Under the pieces are notes generated by a model, which did not search any database, was not told the DNA's origin, and saw only the letters and a program-made list of their open reading frames with translations. Below, piece by piece: positions 1-7,268 of a DNA stretch of 10,811 nt (positions within the stretch are counted from its first letter, which is position 1; the number at the start of each line of letters is the position of its first letter). Both the position numbers and the translations under genes were made by a program. This DNA comes from an uncultured Faecalibacterium sp. (GTDB lineage: Bacteria; Bacillota; Clostridia; Oscillospirales; Ruminococcaceae): positions 1-10,811 of the forward strand of contig CABQHF010000056.1 of the NCBI GenBank assembly GCA_902463905.1, given 5' to 3'.

Positions 1-80
1 GCATCTGCAAGCAATGTGTCTGTCTATACAAACACCATTTGCGTTGCAAAATACTTGTTGGGAACACCCAAACCCTTGAA

Positions 81-99
81 CTGCATCCAATGGATGCAG
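81..99. repeat. Perfect 9-bp inverted repeat
   Basis: CTGCATCCA, one base, TGGATGCAG. As RNA it would fold as an 8-bp stem with a 3-nt loop. No T-run follows on either strand, so it is not a canonical terminator. It could be an operator or a 5'-leader hairpin for the gene beyond the window. Confidence 0.6.
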
Positions 100-104
100 G
101 CTGT

Positions 105-117
105 GCGATTGCATCGC
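105..117. repeat. Short palindrome GCGAT-TGC-ATCGC
   Basis: 5-bp arms with a 3-nt loop, between two other palindromes in the same intergenic region. It is weak on its own and noted because of the cluster. Confidence 0.35.
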
Positions 118-124
118 TGAATAG

Positions 125-135
125 TAGCGCCGCTA
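125..135. repeat. Palindrome overlapping the -10 box
   Basis: TAGCG-C-CGCTA, 5-bp arms around one base. It overlaps the candidate -10 and the expected transcription start, a position typical of an operator. It is short enough to occur by chance. Confidence 0.35.
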
Positions 136-159
136 TACAGGATAGGAGCACCTTGTCAA
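132..159 (-). promoter_or_regulatory. Candidate sigma-A promoter reading out of the window
   Basis: The minus strand has a perfect -35 TTGACA (plus-strand tgtcaa, 154-159) and, after a 16-nt spacer, TATAGC (plus-strand gctata, 132-137), which matches four of six -10 bases. It lies 15 nt after the DUF499 stop and would drive a gene below position 1. The -10 is weak and the spacer is 1 nt short, so this is tentative. Confidence 0.4.
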
Positions 160-173
160 TAACACCGCTGTCG

Positions 174-3100
174 TTATTCATCTACGCCAAAATCTTTTAC
201 CTTCAGCGTTTTACAGTTCTCCATCACGGTGCGCACAATGGGCATGGGCAGGCCGTCCGGTGCGTCGGCAGTGACATCCAGCGTTACCGAAACTTTGCAG
301 CCGTCCGTATTGAGCAGGTGGGTGATGACCTCTTCCACCAGCCGCTGCACATCACGGTTGATGCGGGTAGTGTCCAGTTCCGCAGTCATGTAGAACCGTG
401 TGTTTTTTGGCTGCGGAGGAGCGACCGCAGCAGGCTGCTGAGTCGTTGGCGGCTGGTGCAGCGTTACGGTCGGGTCAATGGGCGCATCCGGGGGAATATT
501 GAAGAGCGTGGGCTGCTCACCGCTCGTTGCGGTGCGTGCAGGCTGCACGACTGTTGCAGAAGCGCTCTTTTCCACAGCGATCTGCTTCAGGGCAGGCACG
601 GTCTTGACCAGATAATCCGAGGTGTTGATGCAGTCCACAAACTGGTTATACCGCAGTTCTACATAGCGGTCGCCGGTGTAACCGGCTGCAAGAGCAAAAT
701 ACTCCTGCGAGTTCAGGCCGGTGCGGATGGCATCTTCCAGCACACTGTACTTGGCAAGGCGGGGCAGATAGCAGTAGGTGCACAGATACTCCCACAGCTT
801 CTTGATCTGGATGCAGTCGGTGTCTTTCCACAGCACATTATTCAGCTCCATCAGCAACAGAGCAGGTGCCCATTTGGTGATAAGAGTCTCGCTTTGCTGC
901 ATTTTGCGGGAAGCCTTTGCCACGATGCTGTCCGTGCCGCCGGAAATGCGGCTGGCGTCCCACTGGATGGTTTTCATATCCACAAAACAATCGATCTCCG
1001 GGGTCAGCAGCCAGCAATAGGTCTCCTTGATGCGGGCCTCTACGGTATCGTTGCAGCGGTGAAGATTGGCGTCCACCTCTTTATTCTGGGCGGCATCAAG
1101 GTTCAACGTTTCCTTGTCATCCTGAATAGAACGCCATGCACGGAAGTCCCGGACGGCCTGTCGGAGAGAGAGCATCGCCTCCTGATCCGGTGCCACGAAA
1201 GCCAGCATATTGCGGTAGGTGCGGGGCTTTGAGCCGTGGTTGTTCAGGATGTTTTCAGCAGCAGTGATGGCGGCACTCGCTCCTGCGTTGGCACGGTGGG
1301 TGTCCTCGGTGCGAAGGATGACCAGCCGGGCCGCCTGTTCGTCCGGGACATCCAGCGAGGAAGCGGGGCAGACGTGCAGACCTGCAAACGGTTCTTCCCG
1401 GCGCAGCTTTTTCAGCCGGGATTCGATTTCCTCGATCACATCGGCTTCGGCCACCTGCGTTGCACGGTCCTGCGCAGTTTTGCGCAGAGTGGGGCGGGTG
1501 TCGAACCAGTAGCGGTCGCCGTTGGTGTTGGTGTAAAGGTAGGCCAGCGAGCCTCGCAAGGTGTTCAGGGCGTCGTTGAAGTCAGCAATGTTTTCACCGG
1601 GCTGGACAACACCCAGCCGGATGCGGGATGCTTCGATACCTCGCACTGCCTGTGAGCGCACGGTGGGAGCGCTGCCCAGCATGATGGTGCGTGCCACCCG
1701 GCGGGATGCCATAATGCGCCCATACCGCTGGTTGCTCTGGTCCTTCTGGTAGGGGACAGAGTTCTTGCCGTCGATCTCGGTGTTGACGATGGAGTTCCAG
1801 CCCTCCGGCAGATAGCGGATCAGTTCATCCCGGACGTTGGGAACATCCAGCGAAAGAGAACCCGGCATGATCATGGCGCTGGCATCGCTGCCCATCCACA
1901 GCTCATGGATGACCGCAGCCATCAGCCGCAGCACGCCGCGGGTGCGCTGGAACCGCTCCAGTGTGGACCAGTCATCGTATAGGCGGTCGAAGATCTCCGG
2001 GTGAATGGGGTAGCAAGAGATCATCCGGTCGCGGTACTCCACCTCTTTGACCTCCGGCGGAAAATCACTGGGGTTGGTCTGGTACAGCTGGCTAAACTGA
2101 GTACAGACCCGGTCGCGGGCTTCTGGGTCCTTGCAGTCAAGGAACAAGCGGCGGCGCACCACCTCAAAGCCTTCGTTGGCGGCAACGGGCTTCCAGATGG
2201 ATTCCATCCGCCCGAAGGTGTGCTCGATGGTTTCCAGTGCGGTCTTTCCCGCTTCGCCGCCGATCTCAATATCAGATTCTGGGATAGAAGCCACCACGAG
2301 ACTGTTCTGGCTGGCGCGGGTGGCTTCGGTGATCTCCTGAATAAAGGAGATGAAGTTGTCGAAAGAACCAGCAGGCAGACCCTTGACACCGTAGATGCGC
2401 TTTGCGTATGCCACCAGCTCGTCCATCAGCACCAGACAGGGGCCGCAGGCATCGAACAGATTTTTCAGTGCTTCGCTGCCGGGAGAAACGCCCTTTTTGT
2501 CGGCTTCCTTCACAAAATCGTACAGTTCCGGCCGCCCGGCGGATTCTGCCAGCTGTGCCGCCATCTCGCCCCACAGGGTATTGATGGTGATACCAGGGAA
2601 GTTGATGGGCCGTTTGGTGCGTGTGGGGTCCAGTGCGGTGCCCACAAGCACCGCCACATTTGCCTTGGGCAGGGCAGATACCCCTGCCTGCGCCAGTACA
2701 GGCTTGATGTTGGGAATGCGGTCTGCCGATACCTTGCCCCGCATCATGTGATAAAGAGCCAGCATACTGTGAGTCTTGCCGCCGCCAAAGGCGGTTTTCA
2801 GCTGGATGACCGGCTCGCCATCCTTTCCGCTGACCCGCTTGAGTGCCTGCACCAGCAGACCGGTCATGCCCTCGGTGACGTAGGTGCGAGCAAAAAACTC
2901 CACAGGGTCACGGTATTCAAAGGCACCCTCGCCCCGTGCCACCTGTGCCAGATCGGCGGCAAACTCTGCGTTTTTGTAGCGTCCCTGCGCTACATCCGGG
3001 TGCGGCTCCATCACGTCCCGCCAGCTGGGCAGACCGGACAGTGTTTTGCTCATAATGCCGGTGTGGGCGGCCTTGGGCTTCGCCGGGGCGGCAACCTCCA

Positions 3101-3569
3101 TCACGTTGGTGGAACCTTCAGCACTGCCGTAGCGGAGCTGGCGCAGAATTTTGCGAATCTCCTCGGCGGCTTCGTCGTCAAAGGCTTCGCACAGGCGCGC
3201 CATGGTGTCCAGCGCACGCCATGTGTCATCCTCCGAAAAATCGGCTCCGCCGATGTGGGCCAGCTTGTTGCGCACCCCCATCAGCTCTTTTGCCCAAGTG
3301 CGGTAGTCGATGGACAGTTTCCGCTTGAACAGATCGTTCCATTTGCGGTCAAACAGACGCAGGCAGTTTGCCATATCCAGCGAATCCATCAGGGTGGCGT
3401 AATCGCCGTTGTCGTCCGGCAGATCCCGCACCTGATCGGAAAGGGTCATCAGCACCTCCTGCCACCAGTTGTCCTGATATTCCCGGCGCATTTCCTGACA
3501 GATATAGCCTGCCAGCAGCGGGTGCAGCACCCGGAACGCCTGCTGTACTTTGGTGTAATTCTCGCTCAT
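174..3569 (-). CDS. DUF499 P-loop ATPase with N-terminal Swt1-like HEPN domain
   Basis: Large defence-associated ATPase of 1131 aa, cytoplasmic. Residues 1-150 are all-helical and match the Swt1-like HEPN type, with the R-x4-H motif RNKLAH at 100-105; this is the catalytic pair of HEPN RNases, so RNA cleavage is possible. The DUF499 ATPase core follows: Walker A AFGGGKTH (260-267), Walker B LVLMDE (379-384), a sensor-like VVASIPES (425-432), and R542/R544 in QRTRG as possible arginine finger. The middle and C-terminal half (about 550-1000) is helical and of unknown role. A Pro-rich disordered linker (about 1008-1056) carries QPTLF (1019-1023). The terminal domain (about 1057-1125) ends with VRTVMENCKTLK, a pattern I recall from the C-termini of this family. 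Length is normal. It is the last gene of the operon, 24 nt after the methyltransferase. By size and partners it may play the part of the large ATPase in BREX-like systems (inference). Confidence 0.92.
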   Translation of the reverse strand: MSENYTKVQQAFRVLHPLLAGYICQEMRREYQDNWWQEVLMTLSDQVRDLPDDNGDYATLMDSLDMANCLRLFDRKWNDLFKRKLSIDYRTWAKELMGVRNKLAHIGGADFSEDDTWRALDTMARLCEAFDDEAAEEIRKILRQLRYGSAEGSTNVMEVAAPAKPKAAHTGIMSKTLSGLPSWRDVMEPHPDVAQGRYKNAEFAADLAQVARGEGAFEYRDPVEFFARTYVTEGMTGLLVQALKRVSGKDGEPVIQLKTAFGGGKTHSMLALYHMMRGKVSADRIPNIKPVLAQAGVSALPKANVAVLVGTALDPTRTKRPINFPGITINTLWGEMAAQLAESAGRPELYDFVKEADKKGVSPGSEALKNLFDACGPCLVLMDELVAYAKRIYGVKGLPAGSFDNFISFIQEITEATRASQNSLVVASIPESDIEIGGEAGKTALETIEHTFGRMESIWKPVAANEGFEVVRRRLFLDCKDPEARDRVCTQFSQLYQTNPSDFPPEVKEVEYRDRMISCYPIHPEIFDRLYDDWSTLERFQRTRGVLRLMAAVIHELWMGSDASAMIMPGSLSLDVPNVRDELIRYLPEGWNSIVNTEIDGKNSVPYQKDQSNQRYGRIMASRRVARTIMLGSAPTVRSQAVRGIEASRIRLGVVQPGENIADFNDALNTLRGSLAYLYTNTNGDRYWFDTRPTLRKTAQDRATQVAEADVIEEIESRLKKLRREEPFAGLHVCPASSLDVPDEQAARLVILRTEDTHRANAGASAAITAAENILNNHGSKPRTYRNMLAFVAPDQEAMLSLRQAVRDFRAWRSIQDDKETLNLDAAQNKEVDANLHRCNDTVEARIKETYCWLLTPEIDCFVDMKTIQWDASRISGGTDSIVAKASRKMQQSETLITKWAPALLLMELNNVLWKDTDCIQIKKLWEYLCTYCYLPRLAKYSVLEDAIRTGLNSQEYFALAAGYTGDRYVELRYNQFVDCINTSDYLVKTVPALKQIAVEKSASATVVQPARTATSGEQPTLFNIPPDAPIDPTVTLHQPPTTQQPAAVAPPQPKNTRFYMTAELDTTRINRDVQRLVEEVITHLLNTDGCKVSVTLDVTADAPDGLPMPIVRTVMENCKTLKVKDFGVDE

Positions 3570-3576
3570 TGTTTCG

Positions 3577-3584
3577 TTCCTCCC
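3577..3584 (-). promoter_or_regulatory. Ribosome binding site of the DUF499 ATPase gene
   Basis: GGGAGGAA (plus-strand ttcctccc) sits 7 nt before the ATG at 3569, inside the 24-nt gap after the methyltransferase stop. It fixes the start and indicates cotranscription. Confidence 0.75.
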
Positions 3585-3593
3585 GGTATTGCA

Positions 3594-6365
3594 TCAAAAG
3601 AAAGAGGTCTGCTCCGGCGTTGCCTGCTGCAGCTCTGCGGCACGGGACTGGATCTCCCGCCATGCCACCACAAGGGCGTTGTAAGCGTAGCCCTCCTGCG
3701 TCCAGCCCTTGCGCTCGGCAAGGGTGTATAGCCGGTAGGCAAGGTCCTTGGCACGCTCGGCGTTAGAGCCAAGCATGGGTGCCACGATCTGGGCACACGC
3801 CTCTACGCCGCCGGTCTCCATGGCGCGGGTAAGCTGCTGGCAGAGCAGCCAGATGCTCTCCTCTCGCGTGTCCACCTTTTCCGGCAGCTCCTCGCGGGTC
3901 AGCAGCCGGACGATGCCCTTTTCGGCGCTCAGCACACCCTTTGCCGCCAGTGCCGCCACCGAGGTGTTCTTGGCGCGTGCCAGCGTATCTGCATCGCCAA
4001 ATTTAAGGTTGTTGAAGGCATTCTGGGTGTACAGGTCTACGCAGAAACGGCTGTTGGCGTCCAGTTCGCCGTCCTGCTCGTTAAAGTACACATCCAGTTC
4101 CTGATTGATGATCTGCAGCGCACTGCGCACGGTCATGGCACTGCCGTCTGCTTCCAGCACCCGGCCATAGCGGGAGTACACCCCCATGCCGGGGCCAATG
4201 GCGGACTGCGCCAGGTCCACAGGCGCAATGTTGCTGCGCTGGAGCTTTTGCAGCGCCGGGCGCAGCTCTCGTTTCAGCTCTGAAATAAAGCCCCGGCGGG
4301 TGGTCTGGGGTGCCTCTGCCGGGCGCTTGCGGCACACCAGCACAATGGAGGAGGCAAGGGCATTGGTGCCGGATGCAATGGAACGGTTTGCCATTTCGGT
4401 GCGCATGGGCCATGTGCCGGTGATAGCAAAGCCTGCCCGGATGATGGCACTGAGCATAGTCTCCCAGCCGGTAGAGGCGGTTTTGGAATCCTCGTCTGTG
4501 TCGCTCTGCTTGTAGGCGTAGTAGATGGTTACCGGAATGTCTTCACGGGCGTACTGGTAAATTTGATGGCAGGTGTGCAGCATTCCGTCCTCAAAGAAAT
4601 CCCTTGCTTTTTCGGTGCTGCCCTCAAAGCGGTAGGGGGTCGCCACCAGTTCTTCTGCCTTGGGCACCAGCATGGTGCGGAACAGCTTGGGGTAGGTGTC
4701 TTTCAGGGACTGCCGCATCCAGACATAGAAGAAATCGGACAGGTCTGCATAGCCGATGTTGTCATAATAGGGAGGGTCAGAGGAAACCATAATATTCCGC
4801 AAGCCGCAGTCGCTCTGTGCGTCAAATTGGCTGACTTCTGCATTCCCATGTGCTGGAAGTTGTTCTATGCAGCGAACGACCCAATCCAGCATATTTTCAT
4901 AACTGCCGGAAGAGGAACAAAACGGATTTGCTTCTGCAAAATCCCAAACCATGGGAATTGCCTGACGACCGAAGGTGTTTCGCATTTTTTCGCCGGAGTT
5001 ATGCCAAGAACAAATGGAGGAGTTGTAATCCGTCATTTTGTCGATGACAAATGCCAGATACACTCCAACAGCTTCACCGCAGGCTCTTGCGCCGGAGCCG
5101 CCTGCGCTCAGGGCAATGTGGTCGTTGACAACGCCTGCGGCAACGGCATCCGCCTCCGCTTTTGCCTGCGCTTCTGAAACTAGCGAGCTGAAGGTGGTAA
5201 GGGCAGTCAACTGGCGGTTAGTAAAAAGGTCACTGTAATCCGTCATGCCAAAGGCGGGAGGACTGAACCAGCGCGGATTTTCCGGCATGGCACCGCTGGG
5301 GTAACTTTCCGGTGCAGGAACATCAGCCGCAATGGTCTGCTCCACATCAGGAGAAAGATAAATGCGCCCATGTTTGCCTTCGCCTACAACTGCCATTAAC
5401 TGACTGCCGATTTCGTGCGCTTTTCCATGTTGCTTGACATAAGCATCCGTTGTGATTTCGCCGCAACAAGGGCATTTGAAAACGGCACTGCGACCTACTT
5501 TGAACGATTCATATTCTTTAGGACATTTGCCGTACTGTACCTCAAAATGGACGTTGTTGCCCTCTGTGATGGGCTTGACCCATGCTTCCTTGCCTTTCTT
5601 TTTGGAAAGCACAAAGGTGCTTGCCAGCGGCATCTCGCAGCCACAGGCGGGGTTGGGGCACTTGACGGTGCGTGCCCAGATCCATGCAATGACGGTGGCT
5701 TCGCCGCCGCCCTGCTCATGGGGCACTTTTACCTTAGGGTACAGGTGACCGATGCGGCGGAACGCCTCCCGCTTCATCCACTCGCCGTAATACTGCACAT
5801 CGGCGGCAAGCCCCTGCGCACCCTGCCAGCCGGCTGCGCCATCCAGCCGGGTGCGGCTGTCCGGGTTGACCGGTGCCTGCCCAGCAAACCGGGGCGGGAT
5901 CTCGATCATGGCTTTGTTGATCATCACCGCCACGGGGTTCAGGTCGTGGGCGTGGGCTTCCAGCCCCAGCCGCTGGGCTTCCAGCGGAATAGCACCGCCG
6001 CCGGCAAAGGGGTCCAGCAGAGCAGGAGGGTTATTGTTGGTGGAGCGCAGGATCTCTGCCTTGGCAGCCGCCAGCACCTCCGGGTCGTTGGAGTTTTCCC
6101 ACTTGACCAGCTTTTCCAGAATGCCAAACAGCCGTTGCCGCTCGGCGTTCTGGGCTTCCTCGGTGGGGTACAGCTCCGGGTGGGCAGAGGGGTCGTCCAC
6201 AAGGCTGGACCAGATCACGGCTCTTGCAGCCGCCAGCGGACGCCGTGCCCACCACAGATGCAAGGTGGACGGATGCCCGTGCCGGATGGATTTTTCCCGC
6301 GCTGCCTCCGCATTGATCGCTTCCAGCGGAAGGGCAACTTCGATCAGCTTTTTAGATGCTGCCAT
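3594..6365 (-). CDS. DUF1156-family DNA amino-methyltransferase with Zn-ribbon
   Basis: Predicted to transfer a methyl group from SAM to an exocyclic amino group of DNA, most likely adenine N6 given DPPY. The protein is 923 aa. The N-terminus (about 5-60) is the DUF1156 signature with HPSTLHLWWARRPL (31-44). SAM motif I is DPFAGGG (118-124), with an acidic residue at D141. A cysteine cluster (C236, C241, C243 and C298, C300, C301) looks like a Zn-ribbon inserted in the catalytic domain, as in COG1743-type methylases. Catalytic motif IV DPPY is at 530-533. The order motif I, long insert, DPPY resembles the alpha class of amino-methyltransferases, so the insert may include target recognition. 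A helical C-terminal region of about 230 residues ends in QTSFF, a sliding-clamp-like tail. The ATG at 6365 overlaps the upstream TAA. In a defence operon it probably protects self DNA. The target sequence is unknown. Two local GC dips are noted under findings. Confidence 0.93.
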   Translation of the reverse strand: MAASKKLIEVALPLEAINAEAAREKSIRHGHPSTLHLWWARRPLAAARAVIWSSLVDDPSAHPELYPTEEAQNAERQRLFGILEKLVKWENSNDPEVLAAAKAEILRSTNNNPPALLDPFAGGGAIPLEAQRLGLEAHAHDLNPVAVMINKAMIEIPPRFAGQAPVNPDSRTRLDGAAGWQGAQGLAADVQYYGEWMKREAFRRIGHLYPKVKVPHEQGGGEATVIAWIWARTVKCPNPACGCEMPLASTFVLSKKKGKEAWVKPITEGNNVHFEVQYGKCPKEYESFKVGRSAVFKCPCCGEITTDAYVKQHGKAHEIGSQLMAVVGEGKHGRIYLSPDVEQTIAADVPAPESYPSGAMPENPRWFSPPAFGMTDYSDLFTNRQLTALTTFSSLVSEAQAKAEADAVAAGVVNDHIALSAGGSGARACGEAVGVYLAFVIDKMTDYNSSICSWHNSGEKMRNTFGRQAIPMVWDFAEANPFCSSSGSYENMLDWVVRCIEQLPAHGNAEVSQFDAQSDCGLRNIMVSSDPPYYDNIGYADLSDFFYVWMRQSLKDTYPKLFRTMLVPKAEELVATPYRFEGSTEKARDFFEDGMLHTCHQIYQYAREDIPVTIYYAYKQSDTDEDSKTASTGWETMLSAIIRAGFAITGTWPMRTEMANRSIASGTNALASSIVLVCRKRPAEAPQTTRRGFISELKRELRPALQKLQRSNIAPVDLAQSAIGPGMGVYSRYGRVLEADGSAMTVRSALQIINQELDVYFNEQDGELDANSRFCVDLYTQNAFNNLKFGDADTLARAKNTSVAALAAKGVLSAEKGIVRLLTREELPEKVDTREESIWLLCQQLTRAMETGGVEACAQIVAPMLGSNAERAKDLAYRLYTLAERKGWTQEGYAYNALVVAWREIQSRAAELQQATPEQTSFF

Positions 6366-6382
6366 TATCTTTTTTCTCCTTT
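6363..6382 (-). promoter_or_regulatory. TAATG stop/start overlap with AAAGGAG ribosome binding site
   Basis: AAAGGAG (plus-strand ctccttt, 6376-6382) lies 10 nt before the methyltransferase ATG (6363-6365). The preceding ORF's TAA (6365-6367) overlaps that ATG by one base, a classic arrangement for translational coupling or reinitiation. Confidence 0.75.
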
Positions 6383-6496
6383 CGGAAGCGGCTGTTGCGG
6401 CTTTTTATCTAAAGAACTTGTACAGACCGTTTTGATGGGGCGTGGAAGGTCTTTAGAAGGGCGGACCGGAATATTAGAGTTGTTATTATCAGACAT
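6365..6496 (-). CDS. 43-aa proline- and lysine-rich small protein, coupled to the methyltransferase
   Basis: A tiny ORF of unknown family. It starts with an Asn-rich MSDNNNSN segment, then becomes Pro/Lys-rich (seven Pro, nine Lys+Arg, four acidic residues), and looks disordered. It has a strong ribosome binding site at proper distance. Its TAA stop shares its last base with the methyltransferase ATG (TAATG), and the methyltransferase ribosome binding site lies within its last codons. It may therefore be a genuine small protein, or a leader ORF whose translation sets methyltransferase output. It belongs to the low-GC cassette, not to the GC-rich core genes. I cannot assign a function. Confidence 0.55.
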   Translation of the reverse strand: MSDNNNSNIPVRPSKDLPRPIKTVCTSSLDKKPQQPLPKGEKR

Positions 6497-6698
6497 TTTT
6501 CTTTCCTCTTGTAATGGAACGATTTGTTGTTTTTCTTTTATGTGTCTTGAATTTAGGGCGATAAGAGGTCGTTGTAGTTGGAATTGGCGAGGGACGGTGT
6601 CCGGGAGACTTCCGTTCAATACGGTTGTCTTTGTGGCTGGAAAATGGATGAGAATGGGTTGATTTTATGCGACACTTAATCGTACGAGGCTTTTTCAT
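6489..6698 (-). CDS. Possible very basic 69-aa protein
   Basis: This ORF begins with ATG 18 nt after the membrane-gene stop and fills the otherwise empty gap before the next small ORF, which it overlaps by 8 nt (ATGTCTGA). The product has 12 Lys, 9 Arg and 5 His against one Asp and one Glu, is rich in Ser/Thr/Pro, and has no hydrophobic segment. Such a protein could bind nucleic acid, but no family is recognisable. Against it, the only Shine-Dalgarno-like sequence (AGGA at 6713-6716) is 14 nt from the ATG, which is long, and an AT-rich reading frame can give Lys-rich translations by chance. If it is not real, 6497-6716 is a 220-nt untranslated leader for the 43-aa ORF. Confidence 0.35.
   Translation of the reverse strand: MKKPRTIKCRIKSTHSHPFSSHKDNRIERKSPGHRPSPIPTTTTSYRPKFKTHKRKTTNRSITRGKKNV
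6501..6509 (-). promoter_or_regulatory. Ribosome binding site deciding the 43-aa ORF start
   Basis: AGAGGAAAG (plus-strand ctttcctct) precedes the ATG at 6496 by 4 nt, or 8 nt counted from GAGG. The same frame is open upstream to a TTG at 6619, but that codon has no comparable site, so the short form is preferred. Confidence 0.6.
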
Positions 6699-6716
6699 GG
6701 TTGTATAGCAATCCTA

Positions 6717-7259
6717 TCATGTGTAAAGAATGAAAAACATGGCGTTTCCTACGGCAAGGATTCCAACAGAAATCAAAAAACAAATCATAGATGCCTTTAC
6801 AAGGAAGACGCGTTTATCGTTGTTTTTCTTCTTGCTGTTTTGTACAGAAGAAAGCTGGCAAATCCACTGCCAATCATAATCAGGTCTGCCGTTGTACTCG
6901 GCTCTATTGCGGTATAACTGGTCTTCAAATTCGGTTGCATTTAACATGGTTTGATATTGAAATCTCCATTGTGCAATAATTGCTAAAACTAAGCTAATAA
7001 TTAAAGGAACAAAAGAAATCTCTGCCAAGTACATGATTTGATGGTCGGGAATAGATGAATACTCGGTTACAAGTGGCAATGCCATTAAAATTGCAGCTGA
7101 GAAGAGTGAAAAAGCAGTTAACATTTGACCAGCCTGATTTAGAATGCTTTGTTCTCGCTTGTCTTCAAGTTCAAGAGAAAACTTTCCTAATTCCTTCGCA
7201 TATTCCATTCGTAAGGATTGCTCGGATTCTGGCGCACGTTCAACAGTCTCAGATTCCAT
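6717..7259 (-). CDS. Three-segment membrane protein of unknown family, AT-rich, within the defence operon
   Basis: This 180-aa protein is not one I recognise by family. Residues 1-43 are charged and probably helical (many E/K/R). Hydrophobic segments lie at about 44-64, 77-97 and 151-178. The loop 98-150 is polar and ends in a basic KKKNNDKR stretch, so by the positive-inside rule the N-terminus and this loop face the cytoplasm and the C-terminus faces out. There is no signal peptide. I chose the ATG at 7259 because a GAGGA site lies just before it; the upstream TTG at 7316 would overlap the helicase. Its DNA is about 38 % GC by my count over 6721-7260, far below the neighbouring genes, which suggests separate acquisition. 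Small multi-TM proteins with a cytoplasmic helical part (for example SLATT-type proteins) act as membrane-damaging effectors in other defence systems. An effector role here is inference from context only. Alternatively it could be a membrane anchor or a passenger gene. Confidence 0.85.
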   Translation of the reverse strand: MESETVERAPESEQSLRMEYAKELGKFSLELEDKREQSILNQAGQMLTAFSLFSAAILMALPLVTEYSSIPDHQIMYLAEISFVPLIISLVLAIIAQWRFQYQTMLNATEFEDQLYRNRAEYNGRPDYDWQWICQLSSVQNSKKKNNDKRVFLVKASMICFLISVGILAVGNAMFFILYT

Positions 7260-7263
7260 ATTT

Positions 7264-7268
7264 TCCTC
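7264..7268 (-). promoter_or_regulatory. Ribosome binding site overlapping the helicase stop codon
   Basis: The minus strand reads TGAGGAAAATATG. The helicase TGA stop (7267-7269) supplies the first bases of the GAGGA Shine-Dalgarno of the membrane gene, whose ATG is at 7259. This favours the 180-aa start over an upstream in-frame TTG at 7316 and implies translational coupling. Confidence 0.7.

Larger units (their letters stand above)
1..173. other. Intergenic region after the operon
   Basis: No ORF with a ribosome binding site is present. A minus-strand frame opens at an ATG at 114 and stays open to the window edge (38 codons), but it has no Shine-Dalgarno sequence. I find no stem followed by a T-run, so no intrinsic terminator for the operon can be called. 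The region does contain a promoter-like pair and three palindromes, listed separately. Confidence 0.6.
6366..7266. other. AT-rich accessory cassette between helicase and methyltransferase genes
   Basis: GC is about 38 % over 6721-7260 and 40 % over 6481-6720 by hand count, with single 60-nt lines as low as 27 %. The flanking core genes mostly run at 53-70 %. The block fits exactly between the helicase stop and the methyltransferase start and contains only the membrane gene and the small ORFs. I see no transposase, terminal inverted repeat or target-site duplication at its edges. Confidence 0.7.

Noticed and set aside
38..50. Inverted repeat TTTGC-GTT-GCAAA
   Set aside because: Only 5-bp AT-containing arms and no associated signal; likely chance.
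81..99. Intrinsic terminator for the operon
   Set aside because: The stem is perfect, but no T-run follows on either strand.
1..114. 38-codon minus-strand frame open to the window edge
   Set aside because: No ribosome binding site before the ATG at 114 and no recognisable motif; too short to judge without the next sequence.
2001..3731. Long plus-strand open frame of 576 aa opposite the DUF499 gene, and similar frames at 39-1232, 5415-6662 and 8059-9066
   Set aside because: They lie antisense to genes with clear domains, have odd Cys/His/Gly-rich translations and no ribosome binding sites, and are expected by-products of GC-rich codon use.
6365..6619. 84-aa extended version of the small ORF before the methyltransferase
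   Set aside because: It needs a TTG start without a good Shine-Dalgarno; the internal ATG at 6496 has a strong one.
6699..6725. Internal promoter TTTACA ... TATACA before the small ORFs
   Set aside because: The spacer is only 14 nt and the -35 match is partial; the tight operon packing needs no internal promoter.
6366..7266. Insertion sequence or transposon as source of the AT-rich cassette
   Set aside because: No transposase, terminal inverted repeats or target duplication are visible at the edges.
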